64,000 bases of DNA from VXNE01 sp965206615 (GTDB lineage: Bacteria; Pseudomonadota; Gammaproteobacteria; Pseudomonadales; Azotimanducaceae), in assembly GCA_965206615.1 (NCBI GenBank), contig OZ242219.1, positions 496,001 through 560,000 of the forward strand, read 5' to 3'. A model generated the notes under the pieces. The model saw only the letters and a program-made list of their open reading frames with translations. It was not told where the DNA came from and did no database searches. Positions 8,517 through 16,706 of this stretch are shown in pieces (the stretch's first letter is position 1; each line of letters starts with the position of its first letter). The translations under genes were made by a program, and so were the position numbers.

Positions 8517-8624
8517 ATGGGGCGACATCCGGGACCTTTGACGGATGCGGAACTGCTGGATACGCTGGTTCAAGGGAGCCGCCTGCGTGACATCAGCGAC
8601 TTGCCTTTCGACCTGATCACGTAG
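8517..8624 (+). CDS. Tiny ORF directly after the methyltransferase
   Basis: A 35-codon frame (MGRHPGPLTDAELLDTL...DLIT) starts 2 bases after the methyltransferase stop and ends 10 bases before the aminotransferase start. It is short but tightly placed and reads as plausible protein (helix DAELLDTLV). It could be the decayed start of a gene formerly coupled to the methyltransferase, or a real micro-protein. I do not recognise it. Confidence 0.3.
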   Translation: MGRHPGPLTDAELLDTLVQGSRLRDISDLPFDLIT

Positions 8625-8634
8625 CCGAGCAGTC

Positions 8635-9786
8635 ATGCCCGAACGCATCTTCAACTTCGCGGTTGGCCGCACCAACCCGGAAACCTTCCCCATCGAGCGC
8701 GTGCAACACGCCGCGACGACGGCTATCGCGCGCGAATTCGCGGAACTGACGGACTATCCGGGCAAGCTCGGGCATGCGGGCTTGCGCGCGGCCATGGCGC
8801 GGCGCGAGTCGGAGCGCGAGGGCGTGCCGGTCGATGCCGATGCCATCGCGCTGATGAACGGTTCCATGCAGGCGGTGACGCTGACCGCCGAGGCCCTCAC
8901 CCGGCCGGGCGATACCGTCATCTGCGAGGAGCTCACCTACGTCGGGACGATCGGCGCCTACCGCTCCCTCGGCATCGACATGCAGGGGCTGCCGGTGGAC
9001 GAGGGCGGCATGCGTGTGGATCTGCTCGAGGCGAAACTCGATGAACTCGGCGATGCGCGCAAGCCGAAGTTCATCTATGCGCTCACGACCTATCAGAACC
9101 CGACCGGCGCCACGATGGGCGTGGAACGTCGCCGGCGACTGATCGACATCGCCCGGCGGCGGGACATCCCGATCGTCGAGGACAACTGCTACGGTGATGT
9201 GCACTTCGACGGTGAGAAGCCGCCGGCGCTGTTCGCCCTGTCGGACTACCCGGGCATCGTCTATCTCTGTTCGCTCTCGAAGATCCTGGCGCCCGGCATG
9301 CGGCTCGGATACCTCTACGCGCGCGGTCCGCTCTTCGAGACGATCCTGGCCCGCCGCCATGACGCCGGGGGCAACTACTTCGCCGCGGCCGTGGTCGCGG
9401 AGTTGTACCGGGACGATGTCTGGAGCCTGACCGAAGAACTGAACGGATACCTCAAGGTCAAGAAGAACCTCGTGGTCGAGGGCCTCGCCAACGAGTTGTC
9501 GGACCTCTGTGCCTGGTCGAACCCGGCTGGAGGTCTCTTTGTCTGGGTGCGCTTTCCGGACGACGTCGACCGCGACAAGCTCACGCGCATCGCGGCCGAG
9601 CGCGGCCTGTACTTCGCGCCGGGGTCCAACTTCCACATCGACGGGACGCGGGTGCCATATCTGCGCCTCGCCTTCGGTCACGTTCCCGACGCGGACATCC
9701 GCGACGGCATACCCATTCTCGCCCGCTGCATCCGGGAGGCGCGCACGAGCAACGCCGCGCCGGAGTTCCGCGGACTCTACGACTGA
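8635..9786 (+). CDS. PLP-dependent aminotransferase (fold type I)
   Basis: A 383-residue class I/II aminotransferase of the 2-aminoadipate/LysN or MocR-C-terminal type. The PLP Schiff-base lysine is Lys 216 in SLSKILAPGMRLGY. Other marks are TTYQNPTGATMG (substrate/PLP region), the aspartate/asparagine segment VEDNCYGD and the C-terminal arginine in YLRLAFGH. There is no helix-turn-helix domain, so it is an enzyme and not a MocR regulator. It stands alone between the methyltransferase and the convergent phosphomevalonate kinase gene. The amino acid substrate is not evident. Confidence 0.85.
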   Translation: MPERIFNFAVGRTNPETFPIERVQHAATTAIAREFAELTDYPGKLGHAGLRAAMARRESEREGVPVDADAIALMNGSMQAVTLTAEALTRPGDTVICEELTYVGTIGAYRSLGIDMQGLPVDEGGMRVDLLEAKLDELGDARKPKFIYALTTYQNPTGATMGVERRRRLIDIARRRDIPIVEDNCYGDVHFDGEKPPALFALSDYPGIVYLCSLSKILAPGMRLGYLYARGPLFETILARRHDAGGNYFAAAVVAELYRDDVWSLTEELNGYLKVKKNLVVEGLANELSDLCAWSNPAGGLFVWVRFPDDVDRDKLTRIAAERGLYFAPGSNFHIDGTRVPYLRLAFGHVPDADIRDGIPILARCIREARTSNAAPEFRGLYD

Positions 9787-9830
9787 CGTTGCCGGGCAGG
9801 GACCGGCGAGGCCATCAGCCCGGTCCTGGT

Positions 9831-10820
9831 TCAGCGGCTTCTCAGTGCGTCGCCTTCGAGCCGGACTCCGCTCCCTGCGATGGCGCCCGGCACGACGAGC
9901 AACCCGATCCGCTCCACCGCCCGGCGAAACGACGCAATCGCCTGCGCGTCCGTGGCGAATGCGATCCCCATGTCGCCGCCGCCCGCCCCGCAGGGCTTGT
10001 AGAGCAGGCCCAGCCCGCGGGCCAGGGTTCCGGCCTGTCGGTGCGGTGCGGATACGATGCCGATGTCGGCCGCCCGATCGAGGGCCTCGAGCGCCTCGAT
10101 GTACGGCGCCAGGCGTTCGAGAAAGGCGTTCCCCGCCTCGGCGACGTGCTCCGCGAGTTCCATCAGCCGGCGCAACTCGGGAGGGTGTCCGCTCCCGCGC
10201 CAGGCGTTGAACCGTCCCACGAGGTCGGCTGTCTGGGTACCCCACCCGACGTGCACGAACAGGTAGTGCAGGTCCCCGGGCAGGTGCAAGGCCGTGGATT
10301 CGCCAGACTGAAAGCGGATGACGCCGCCCTGATGGCACGCCGCCACGTCCAGCCCGCTGCCGGAGCCGCCCTGCAGGTCGCGGTGGATGTCGAACAAAGG
10401 GTCGAGGGTGTATTCCGCGCTCGCCAGTTCCGCGACTGCCGCGGCCGTGGCGACCGTCGCCGCGGCGCTGGATCCGAGTCCGAGCTTGACGCCGGCATGG
10501 AAGCAGGGACGGGAGTCGATCCCGATGTCCATGTGCTCCGGCAGTGTGCGTGTGTCGATGCGCAGGCGATCGAGGACGTGGCGCACCAGGGTCCCGGGGT
10601 CGCCGGGTGTGGTGGGCAGGGCGTCGCGTGCGTGCGTGGAGCGTGCTTCGAAGCCGCGGCTGCGGAATACCCATCCGCCGGTGTCGCACAGACCGAGGCG
10701 ACACGTGACGCGCCGGTCGATGGCCGCGACGACGGCCGGTGCGCCGGCCAGCACGGCGTACTCGCCGGCGAGGACCAGCTTGCCGGGCGCGCTCGCCTGG
10801 ACCGCCGACACCGGGGTCAT
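9831..10820 (-). CDS. Phosphomevalonate kinase (GHMP family)
   Basis: A 329-residue GHMP kinase that phosphorylates 5-phosphomevalonate to the diphosphate. GKLVLAGEYAVLAG near residues 13-26, the phosphate loop KLGLGSSAAATVA near 113-125, DLQGGSGSGLDVAA, and the C-terminal KPCGAGGGDMGIAF motif are typical of bacterial phosphomevalonate kinases, separating it from mevalonate and homoserine kinases. ATG 10820 overlaps the decarboxylase stop (ATGA), so the two are translationally coupled. Together with the fused HMG-CoA reductase/mevalonate kinase and the decarboxylase it completes the lower mevalonate pathway except isopentenyl diphosphate isomerase. Confidence 0.9.
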   Translation of the reverse strand: MTPVSAVQASAPGKLVLAGEYAVLAGAPAVVAAIDRRVTCRLGLCDTGGWVFRSRGFEARSTHARDALPTTPGDPGTLVRHVLDRLRIDTRTLPEHMDIGIDSRPCFHAGVKLGLGSSAAATVATAAAVAELASAEYTLDPLFDIHRDLQGGSGSGLDVAACHQGGVIRFQSGESTALHLPGDLHYLFVHVGWGTQTADLVGRFNAWRGSGHPPELRRLMELAEHVAEAGNAFLERLAPYIEALEALDRAADIGIVSAPHRQAGTLARGLGLLYKPCGAGGGDMGIAFATDAQAIASFRRAVERIGLLVVPGAIAGSGVRLEGDALRSR

Positions 10821-11770
10821 TGCGTGACGCAGCCCGCGCCGGGACCGAGTCCGCTGACCAGCACTTCCTCGACGCCGGGGACGGCGGCGAGCGCGGCCTC
10901 GACTTCGGTCGTGCAGTCCGGCAGGCAGACGGCCTTGATCTGGGGACCGGCGTCGACGGTGAAGAAGACGGGCAGGCCCCCCGCTCGCAGCGCGCGGACG
11001 CGGTGCAGGCCCTCGACGGTGGCGCCGTTCCAATAGATCAGCCCGGGCTGGCTGGACAGCATGAGGCCGTGCATCTTCAGGCAACTCGCTTCCGAGACGC
11101 GCGCGAGGACATCGAAGTCGCGTTCCAGAACCGCGCGCCTGGCGGCGGCGAAGTCGTTCGGGGTGGACCGGACCCAGCTGTCGTAGAAGGGAGACGTCAG
11201 GCGGGAGCGTTCCATGCCTGCCGTCGAGCCCACAGCCTTGGTTTCGCGTGCGGTGATGCCGATCACGACGCGGAGCGGCCAGGCCTCGGGCGGCAGCACT
11301 TCTTCGGCCGCCCAGGCACCCCCGCGCTCGCGCAGGGCGCCGAAGCCACCCACGATGGAGCGGGCGGCGGAGCCGGAGCCACGGCGCGCCCAGGCGGACC
11401 GCTCGTCGAGCGAGAGGTCCCACCCCAGCGCCCCGTCGATCGCGGTGACGAGCGCGGCGAAGCCGGAGGCGGACGACGCGAGGCCGCAGCCGGTGGGGAA
11501 GTCGCTCGCGCTGGTCACATCGAGAGGCGGGATGTCGAAAGTCCCGCGCAGCGCGCCCAGGAAAGCCGCGACCTTCACATCGGCGACCTCCGTACCGTTC
11601 AGGACGATGCGGTCCCGCGTGGACGCAGCCACGGTGGTGGTCGTGGTCAGGGCATCGAGCGTCAGGGAAAGCGATGGCGTCGCCGGCACGTTGCCTGGGC
11701 CGGGTTGCTTGCCCCAGTACTTGACCAGAGCGATGTTCGGATGGGCGGTGGCCGTGGATCGACTCGGCAT
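10817..11770 (-). CDS. mvaD: Diphosphomevalonate decarboxylase
   Basis: A 317-residue GHMP-family enzyme that makes isopentenyl diphosphate from mevalonate diphosphate with ATP. Diagnostic motifs are NIALVKYWGK (residues about 11-20), PSLSLTLD, the glycine/serine loop DFPTGCGLASSASGFAAL and the catalytic Asp in VDAGPQIKAVC. ATG 11770 has GGGAG five bases upstream. The frame is open upstream, but the extra residues are low-complexity and unlike the family. It is the first gene of a two-gene operon with phosphomevalonate kinase. The gene diverges from the dienelactone hydrolase gene, with about 200 bp between. Confidence 0.92.
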   Translation of the reverse strand: MPSRSTATAHPNIALVKYWGKQPGPGNVPATPSLSLTLDALTTTTTVAASTRDRIVLNGTEVADVKVAAFLGALRGTFDIPPLDVTSASDFPTGCGLASSASGFAALVTAIDGALGWDLSLDERSAWARRGSGSAARSIVGGFGALRERGGAWAAEEVLPPEAWPLRVVIGITARETKAVGSTAGMERSRLTSPFYDSWVRSTPNDFAAARRAVLERDFDVLARVSEASCLKMHGLMLSSQPGLIYWNGATVEGLHRVRALRAGGLPVFFTVDAGPQIKAVCLPDCTTEVEAALAAVPGVEEVLVSGLGPGAGCVTQ

Positions 11771-11978
11771 CGACGCTCCCTGGGCCGGTTGCTGACGTCG
11801 GGCGGCGGCGGTCCGCCGGAGCGGTGCGTGGATTGCTGCCGACTTCGGCGCGGCGTCCTCGCGTTCGAGCCGCTCGGCGTCCGCGCGGATCATAGCATCG
11901 GGGGAGCCCGGTGCCGGTGGGCGGGGCTGCGGGCGAAGTGCTTTAATCGAGTGCGTCGTTGGCGAGGGAGAGCCGATC

Positions 11979-12665
11979 ATGGCCGGTCGTTTCGAGACGC
12001 TCGATGTCGATGGTTCGGGCATGCCGGTATACCTGGCGGGCGCGGAGGGCGACCGCCCCGGCGTGCTGGTTTGCCTGCATGCTCCGGGCGTCGACGACTT
12101 CATCCAGGACATCTGCCACCGGTTGAGCGATGCGGGCTTCGTGGCCGCCGCGCCGGACCTGTATCACCGCCAGCAGGCCGACGGCCTGGGTCCGCTCGAG
12201 CGCATGGGGCTGCTGCGGGACCCCGAGATCCTGCGGGACTACGACGTGGCGAGCAGCTGGCTCGCCCAGAGATCGTCGGCCGGGCGGCAGTGCGTCATCG
12301 GCTTCTGCATGGGTGGACGGCTGGCCTACCTGTGGGCTGCGCATCGCGCGGGTCTCGCTGCCGCCGTGGTCTTCTACGGCGGCAACATCATGGTGCCCTG
12401 GGGCGATCCGCCCACGCCGTTCGACCGCACGGGGGAGATCGATTGCCCGCTGCTGGGGCTGTTCGGCAACGAGGACGAGAATCCGAGTCCGGCGGACGTG
12501 GACCGGATCGCGGCCGAACTCGAGCGGACCGGCAAGACCTTCGAGTTTCACCGCTACGACGGTGCCGGGCACGCCTTCCTGAACTTCATGCGCCCGTCGC
12601 TGCGGGAGGAATCGGCGGCGGACGCCTGGGCGCGGTGCGTCGGGCATCTGCAGGCGCACACCTGA
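11979..12665 (+). CDS. Dienelactone hydrolase family protein
   Basis: A 228-residue alpha/beta hydrolase of the dienelactone hydrolase (carboxymethylenebutenolidase) type. The nucleophile is the Cys of GFCMGGRLAY (about residue 110), the acid lies in the LFGNEDENPS region and the His in GAGHAFLNF. GAGGGAGAG precedes ATG 11979 at suitable spacing. It is probably cytosolic and the true substrate is unknown. It is not in an aromatic degradation cluster here, so a role in chlorocatechol breakdown should not be assumed. Confidence 0.85.
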   Translation: MAGRFETLDVDGSGMPVYLAGAEGDRPGVLVCLHAPGVDDFIQDICHRLSDAGFVAAAPDLYHRQQADGLGPLERMGLLRDPEILRDYDVASSWLAQRSSAGRQCVIGFCMGGRLAYLWAAHRAGLAAAVVFYGGNIMVPWGDPPTPFDRTGEIDCPLLGLFGNEDENPSPADVDRIAAELERTGKTFEFHRYDGAGHAFLNFMRPSLREESAADAWARCVGHLQAHT

Positions 12666-12677
12666 GGGCGCCCCGCG

Positions 12678-13646
12678 TCAGGCGGGCGCCGCCTCCCAGG
12701 GAACCCACCCGGTTCCCCGGTGTCCGAAGTCGAACACGTCCGGATGCAACAGCTCGGCGAGGATTTCGGCGGATTCCACGACGCGGGGCCCGGGCCGGTT
12801 GAAGTACTGGTTGCCGTCCGTGACGAATACCCGACCGGAGGTGACGGCGGAGAGCCCCGGCCACTCGGCGCGCGACGTCAGCGCCGGCATCTCCTGCAGG
12901 GAGCGCTCGATGTCGAAGCCGCAGGGCATGATGGCGATGATGTCCGGGTTGCGCTCGACCAGTTCCTCGATCGGAAAGTAGCCCGAGTGGCGGCCCGCTT
13001 CGCCGAGCATGACGGTGCCGCCGGCGATATCGACCAGTTCGGGCAGCCAGTTCTCCGCGTGCATGAGGGGCTCGATCCACTCGACGCAGGCGATCGATGG
13101 CCGCCGCGGCAGCATCCGGGCCCGGGTGCGGATCGCGTCGAGTCGCGTGGTGAGTGCACCGACGAGTCCTACGCCCCGTTCGTCCGCGCCCAGCGCCGTG
13201 GCGACGGTCTGGATGTCCTGCCAGACGTCGGCCAGGCTCATGGGCGCCAGCGAGACGATCCGTGGCTGCGATGCGACCAGTTCGCACACTGCCCGCTCCA
13301 CGTCCGCCAGACTGACCGCGCACACTTCGCACTGGGTCTGGGTGACGATGTGGGTCGGCGCGAGCCGGTCGAGCAACCCGGCATCGACCCGGTAGACCGA
13401 GAGGGCCTCGGCGACGATGGCGCGTACCTGGGTGTCGATCTGCAGGCTCAAGGCGCCGGCATCCACCTTGGACGAGGAGCACACCGGCAGGTCCTCGACG
13501 AACGCCGGAAAGTCGCATTCGTGGGAACGCCCGACGAGTTGCTCTTCGAAGCCGAGCGCGGCGACGATCTCCGTCGCGCTCGCGATGAGCGACACGATGC
13601 GGGGCTCCTCCATCATTTTAGCCGTGTGGAGTGGCGGCTGGGACAT
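12678..13646 (-). CDS. Cobalamin/iron-type substrate-binding protein without export signal
   Basis: A 322-residue protein of the BtuF/FecB periplasmic-binding fold: RIVSLIASATEIVAALGF at the start, LVGRSHECDFP, two lobes joined by a long helix, and GRVFVTDGNQYFN near the C-terminus. ATG 13646 (MSQPPLH) is chosen because AGGAGAGG lies just upstream. MMEEP at 13616 is an alternative start. Neither gives a signal peptide, so this belongs to the cytosolic 'cobalamin-binding protein' branch and not to a standard ABC importer. No permease or ATPase is nearby. The ligand is inferred only from the family. Confidence 0.75.
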   Translation of the reverse strand: MSQPPLHTAKMMEEPRIVSLIASATEIVAALGFEEQLVGRSHECDFPAFVEDLPVCSSSKVDAGALSLQIDTQVRAIVAEALSVYRVDAGLLDRLAPTHIVTQTQCEVCAVSLADVERAVCELVASQPRIVSLAPMSLADVWQDIQTVATALGADERGVGLVGALTTRLDAIRTRARMLPRRPSIACVEWIEPLMHAENWLPELVDIAGGTVMLGEAGRHSGYFPIEELVERNPDIIAIMPCGFDIERSLQEMPALTSRAEWPGLSAVTSGRVFVTDGNQYFNRPGPRVVESAEILAELLHPDVFDFGHRGTGWVPWEAAPA

Positions 13647-13915
13647 CGAGCCTCTCCTGTCGCTCAACAAGGGGGCGACCCATTGATCGGTGTGGCCGCA
13701 CGTCCGTGGCGGCCCGGACGGAACGACGGAAGATCGGCTACGTCGCCGTACCTGTCAAGAACTCGGGGCGCGGGTGCGTCCACTTGGTTGCACGGGAGTT
13801 TCGCGGCAGGCCCAGCTCCGACAGGCTGCTAGAATCCATCGCTTTGCGCTCATGGATGTCAAGTTCTCCTGTCATGGGAGCGTCCGTGCAACGGTACCCG
13901 AAAGAAGGAGGGCAG

Positions 13916-14605
13916 ATGTCGGATCTCGCACACTACGAACTGGTGGACCATGTCGCCGTGGTGACCCTCGACGACGGCAAGGCGAACGCCTTCGGGCCGA
14001 AGATGATCGCGGCGGTCGACGCCGCGCTGGACCGTGCCGCCGGGGAGGCCAAGGCGGTCATGCTGACCGGTCGCCCCGGCATCTTCTCCGGCGGCTTCGA
14101 TCTCAAGGTGATACGCGGTGGCGATCGCCTGGCCGCACGGGACATGTCACTCGCCGGTGCGCGACTGATGATGCGCCTGTATGGCCTGCCGCAGCCTCTC
14201 GTCATCGGAACGACAGGTCACGCGATCGCTCTGGGCGCGTTCTGCCTGCTCACCGCGGACTACCGCGTGGGGGCCGACGGGGAGTTCGGCATCGGCCTGA
14301 ACGAGACCGCCATCGGCATGACCCTGCCGCCGTTCGGGCTGCTGCTGGCGCGGGAGCGACTCTCGAAGCGCCACCTGGCGCGCGCGGCGATCGGCGCGAC
14401 GATCTTCCCGCCGCAGGAGGCGCGGGACGCCGGGTTCCTGGACGAGGTGGTGGTCCCGGAAGACGTGCGTGACGCGGGGCTCGCGGCCGCGAACAGGCTG
14501 GTCAAGCTGGATGGGCCGGCTTACGCGGTGGTCAAGGACGGTCTGCGCGGAGAAGCCATCGCTGCAGTGGTGGCGGGGCTCGACGGCCAGGGGCTTGCGC
14601 CGTAG
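13916..14605 (+). CDS. Crotonase-family protein (enoyl-CoA hydratase-like)
   Basis: A 229-residue crotonase-fold protein, shorter than classical enoyl-CoA hydratases (about 255-260). The oxyanion-hole segment GRPGIFSGGFDLKV and the TGHAIALGAFCLLTADYRVG helix are present. The usual first catalytic Glu position is less clear, although GLNETAIGMTLPPFG is the matching loop. ATG 13916 has AAGGAGG five bases before it. The stop overlaps a palindromic repeat, and the SprT-like gene converges on it. The exact thioester reaction is unknown. Confidence 0.83.
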   Translation: MSDLAHYELVDHVAVVTLDDGKANAFGPKMIAAVDAALDRAAGEAKAVMLTGRPGIFSGGFDLKVIRGGDRLAARDMSLAGARLMMRLYGLPQPLVIGTTGHAIALGAFCLLTADYRVGADGEFGIGLNETAIGMTLPPFGLLLARERLSKRHLARAAIGATIFPPQEARDAGFLDEVVVPEDVRDAGLAAANRLVKLDGPAYAVVKDGLRGEAIAAVVAGLDGQGLAP

Positions 14606-14648
14606 AAGTTTCGCGCCGGCGAAACTTCCCCCCGTCCGCCAGGACGGG
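14605..14648. repeat. REP-like double palindrome between convergent genes
   Basis: Two adjacent perfect hairpins: a 10-bp stem GAAGTTTCGC / GCGAAACTTC with a 4-base loop (14605-14628), and a 7-bp stem CCCGTCC / GGACGGG with a 4-base loop (14631-14648). The core GTTTCGC...GCGAAAC recurs at 52591-52607 and 61620-61645. There is no T-run, so these are not simple intrinsic terminators. Confidence 0.6.
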
Positions 14649-14670
14649 CCGCGAAACGAAGTTCGCGCGC

Positions 14671-15333
14671 TCAGCCGACGTTGCGGCGCCACATGATGCG
14701 CGTCTTGCAGGTCGGGCATCGTCCGCGTTGGCGGATGCGCTGCTGCAGCCGCTGACGCAACCAGGGGCGTCCGCAGGCGCACTCTCCGATCCATGGCGCG
14801 ACGCGCGCCGGTACGGTGTGCCCGCGACTGCCTGAACAGCCGATCTCCCGCGCCTTGTCCTTCCAGACGGCATCGTGACCGTGGTCCGGGCCGACGATGG
14901 CGTGGGCGATCTCGTGCAGCACGGTGTCCTCGATCTCGGACCTTGGAGCGCGCAGCGCGAAGGACACCGCGAGGTCGATGCGTCGCTCGGTGTAGCGACA
15001 GACCCCGGCGCGCGACGGCGCCAGGTCGAACCCGAAGGTCCAGGCCTGGGTGAGGTCGCCGGCCGCCCGGTGGCGAGCGAGCAGTGTTCGGGCGAGGGTC
15101 TCCACTTCCGCCAGCGTGCACTCGGATGCCGCGCGCTCCAGGACCGTCACTCCGGGATAAGGTACCTTCCAGCGCTCGTCGGCGACCGCGACCACGGCGT
15201 GGCGCAGACGGAGTTCGGTTACCAGGCCTTCGAGCCACCGTTCGCCGGCGATCGGGAAACGGACGCGGCTGCCGGCGGGGCATGCCCCGCCCGGGAAATC
15301 GGAGGCGATCGGTTGGCGGGGAGGTCGACTCAT
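14671..15333 (-). CDS. SprT-like zinc metalloprotease-type protein
   Basis: A 220-residue protein. The SprT-like domain occupies about residues 75-220, with the zinc motif HEIAHAIVG followed by a third ligand region (GPDHGHDAVWKDKAREIGC) and a C-terminal cysteine pair CPTCKTRI after CACG, which looks like a small zinc ribbon. Residues about 15-70 form an extra beta-rich N-terminal part with no clear relative. SprT-like domains are found in Spartan-type proteases acting on DNA-protein crosslinks. Bacterial members are less well characterised. ATG 15333 is 16 bp from the stop of the next upstream gene, so the two may share a transcript. Confidence 0.75.
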   Translation of the reverse strand: MSRPPRQPIASDFPGGACPAGSRVRFPIAGERWLEGLVTELRLRHAVVAVADERWKVPYPGVTVLERAASECTLAEVETLARTLLARHRAAGDLTQAWTFGFDLAPSRAGVCRYTERRIDLAVSFALRAPRSEIEDTVLHEIAHAIVGPDHGHDAVWKDKAREIGCSGSRGHTVPARVAPWIGECACGRPWLRQRLQQRIRQRGRCPTCKTRIMWRRNVG

Positions 15334-15349
15334 GGCCGCGCCGGCGACC

Positions 15350-15907
15350 TCACGGGCTGGAGGCGGGGGGTGCGTCGCCGGTACCGAGACCGGCAACGCC
15401 GCAGTCGGCCTTCCGGGACGCCTCGAACGCCGCGTCCATGATCGCCCCGACGTGGCGGAAGCACGTTTGCCCCGTGGCGTCGAGGCGCACGACGTAGGCC
15501 GAGTCCTCCGCGGTCGCTTCAAAACCGACGAGCGCCCGCCACGCGTCCTCGCCCTCCGTGACGATGAGCACCGAGTCATGCCGATCTTCCGGCATGGTGC
15601 TTCGGATACGCCGCACGGCCATGCGGCGCACCCAGCGCGGTGCGGACGCGAGCACCAGGGCGACGTAGACCGGCGGAGCGCCGTCCTCCGCATCGAAGCG
15701 TTCGCGCCACGGCCGCGTCTCGTCGTTGGAGGCCCGGGTGAAGCCGACGATGAGCGGCGCTCCGGGGGGCAGGTCCGCCGCTACGGAGAAGTCCCTGTCG
15801 CTCACCGTCCGGGCGACCGGGTCGTCGGCATGGACGGTGGCGCCGGCGCCGGCGAGGCAACAGCACACCAGTGCCGTGACACGGGCCGCGGGGCTGCGTC
15901 GGTACAT
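15350..15907 (-). CDS. Exported protein of unknown function
   Basis: A 185-residue product with a clear signal peptide (basic MYRRSPAAR, hydrophobic VTALVCCCLAGAGA, probable cleavage after VHA at about residue 27). The mature part begins with DDPVARTVSDRDFSV and holds LIVGFTRASNDETRPW, followed by further strand-helix units, which recalls a thioredoxin-like fold without the CxxC active site. Two cysteines (TCFRH and ADCGV) near the C-terminus could form a disulfide in the periplasm. I do not recognise the family. It sits between the SprT-like and MaoC-like genes on the same strand. Confidence 0.6.
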   Translation of the reverse strand: MYRRSPAARVTALVCCCLAGAGATVHADDPVARTVSDRDFSVAADLPPGAPLIVGFTRASNDETRPWRERFDAEDGAPPVYVALVLASAPRWVRRMAVRRIRSTMPEDRHDSVLIVTEGEDAWRALVGFEATAEDSAYVVRLDATGQTCFRHVGAIMDAAFEASRKADCGVAGLGTGDAPPASSP

Positions 15908-15920
15908 CGTGTGGAGCCTG

Positions 15921-16706
15921 TCAGCTGCGCTGCGCGATCCGGTAGATGGCGGTATGCCGGATCTCCGTCTTGACGCCTGCGTCCGTCAGGTACGCGATGT
16001 AGATTTCGATGAACTCGTGGCCCTTCCTGCGCCATTTCTCGACCGGCACGGCTCGCACTTCGATCTCGTCGCCGATGCGCACGGGTTCGCGGAAGGTGAT
16101 CTTCGACCCCACGTGCAGCCAGGCCGGAAGCCGGAAGCGGTTCGACAACGCCCGGTTGGCCGTGGAGAGGATGGCGTGCGGGTGCAGCAGGTCGCCGCTC
16201 CAGAGGGCCAGGTCGTCCTCGACCTGGCCGGCGTATACCGCGTGCTCCTCGAGGTCCGGCGTCCAGCGGAACGCCGGAAACGGCTCACCCACGTGGATGA
16301 GGTCCCAGGCGATTTCCGGCTTTTCGGCCGCGGGTGCACCCCCCGGCAGTTCGGCCATGGCATCGAGGGGTGGCAGACCGCGGCGCGAACGCATCTCCGA
16401 GATAAGCACGGAGCGCGCGCTGCAACGTACGAGGTGTTCCCCGTCCGCTGCGCTGTGCTCGATGGCCAGGGTGTCGCCGTGGTACGCCGGCTTGATGAGG
16501 CGCACTTCCGCGGTGTGACCGGACAGCCAGGCTGCGCCGAGGGCCTCCACCAACGGCCGGGTCATGTGCCCGAACACGGCCACCCCCGGTACCAGCGCGC
16601 CGTCGAATCCGAACGTGCGTGCGGCGCCGTCGCTGTGCATGCGGTTCTCGGACTGCTCGGAGTAATTGCGGGCGGTGGCGTGCCAGGTGTTCATGACGGT
16701 GCTCAC
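15921..16706 (-). CDS. MaoC-like double-hotdog dehydratase/thioesterase family protein
   Basis: A 261-residue protein. Residues about 18-60 (NRMHSDGAARTFGFDGALVPG) match the MaoC-type hydratase signature of a hotdog fold. A second hotdog follows at about 150-255, with FREPVRIGDEIEVRAVPVEKW. It probably handles an acyl-CoA or acyl-ACP thioester. The start is GTG 16706, which overlaps the stop of the LLM oxidoreductase gene (GTGA), so the two are co-translated. The catalytic Asp/His pair of true (R)-enoyl hydratases is not certain from inspection. Confidence 0.75.
   Translation of the reverse strand: MSTVMNTWHATARNYSEQSENRMHSDGAARTFGFDGALVPGVAVFGHMTRPLVEALGAAWLSGHTAEVRLIKPAYHGDTLAIEHSAADGEHLVRCSARSVLISEMRSRRGLPPLDAMAELPGGAPAAEKPEIAWDLIHVGEPFPAFRWTPDLEEHAVYAGQVEDDLALWSGDLLHPHAILSTANRALSNRFRLPAWLHVGSKITFREPVRIGDEIEVRAVPVEKWRRKGHEFIEIYIAYLTDAGVKTEIRHTAIYRIAQRS

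Noticed and set aside
8617..10704. A 695-codon minus-strand frame across the aminotransferase and phosphomevalonate kinase genes
   Set aside because: It is low-complexity, Arg/Gly/His-rich, and antisense or off-frame to two clearly conserved genes.
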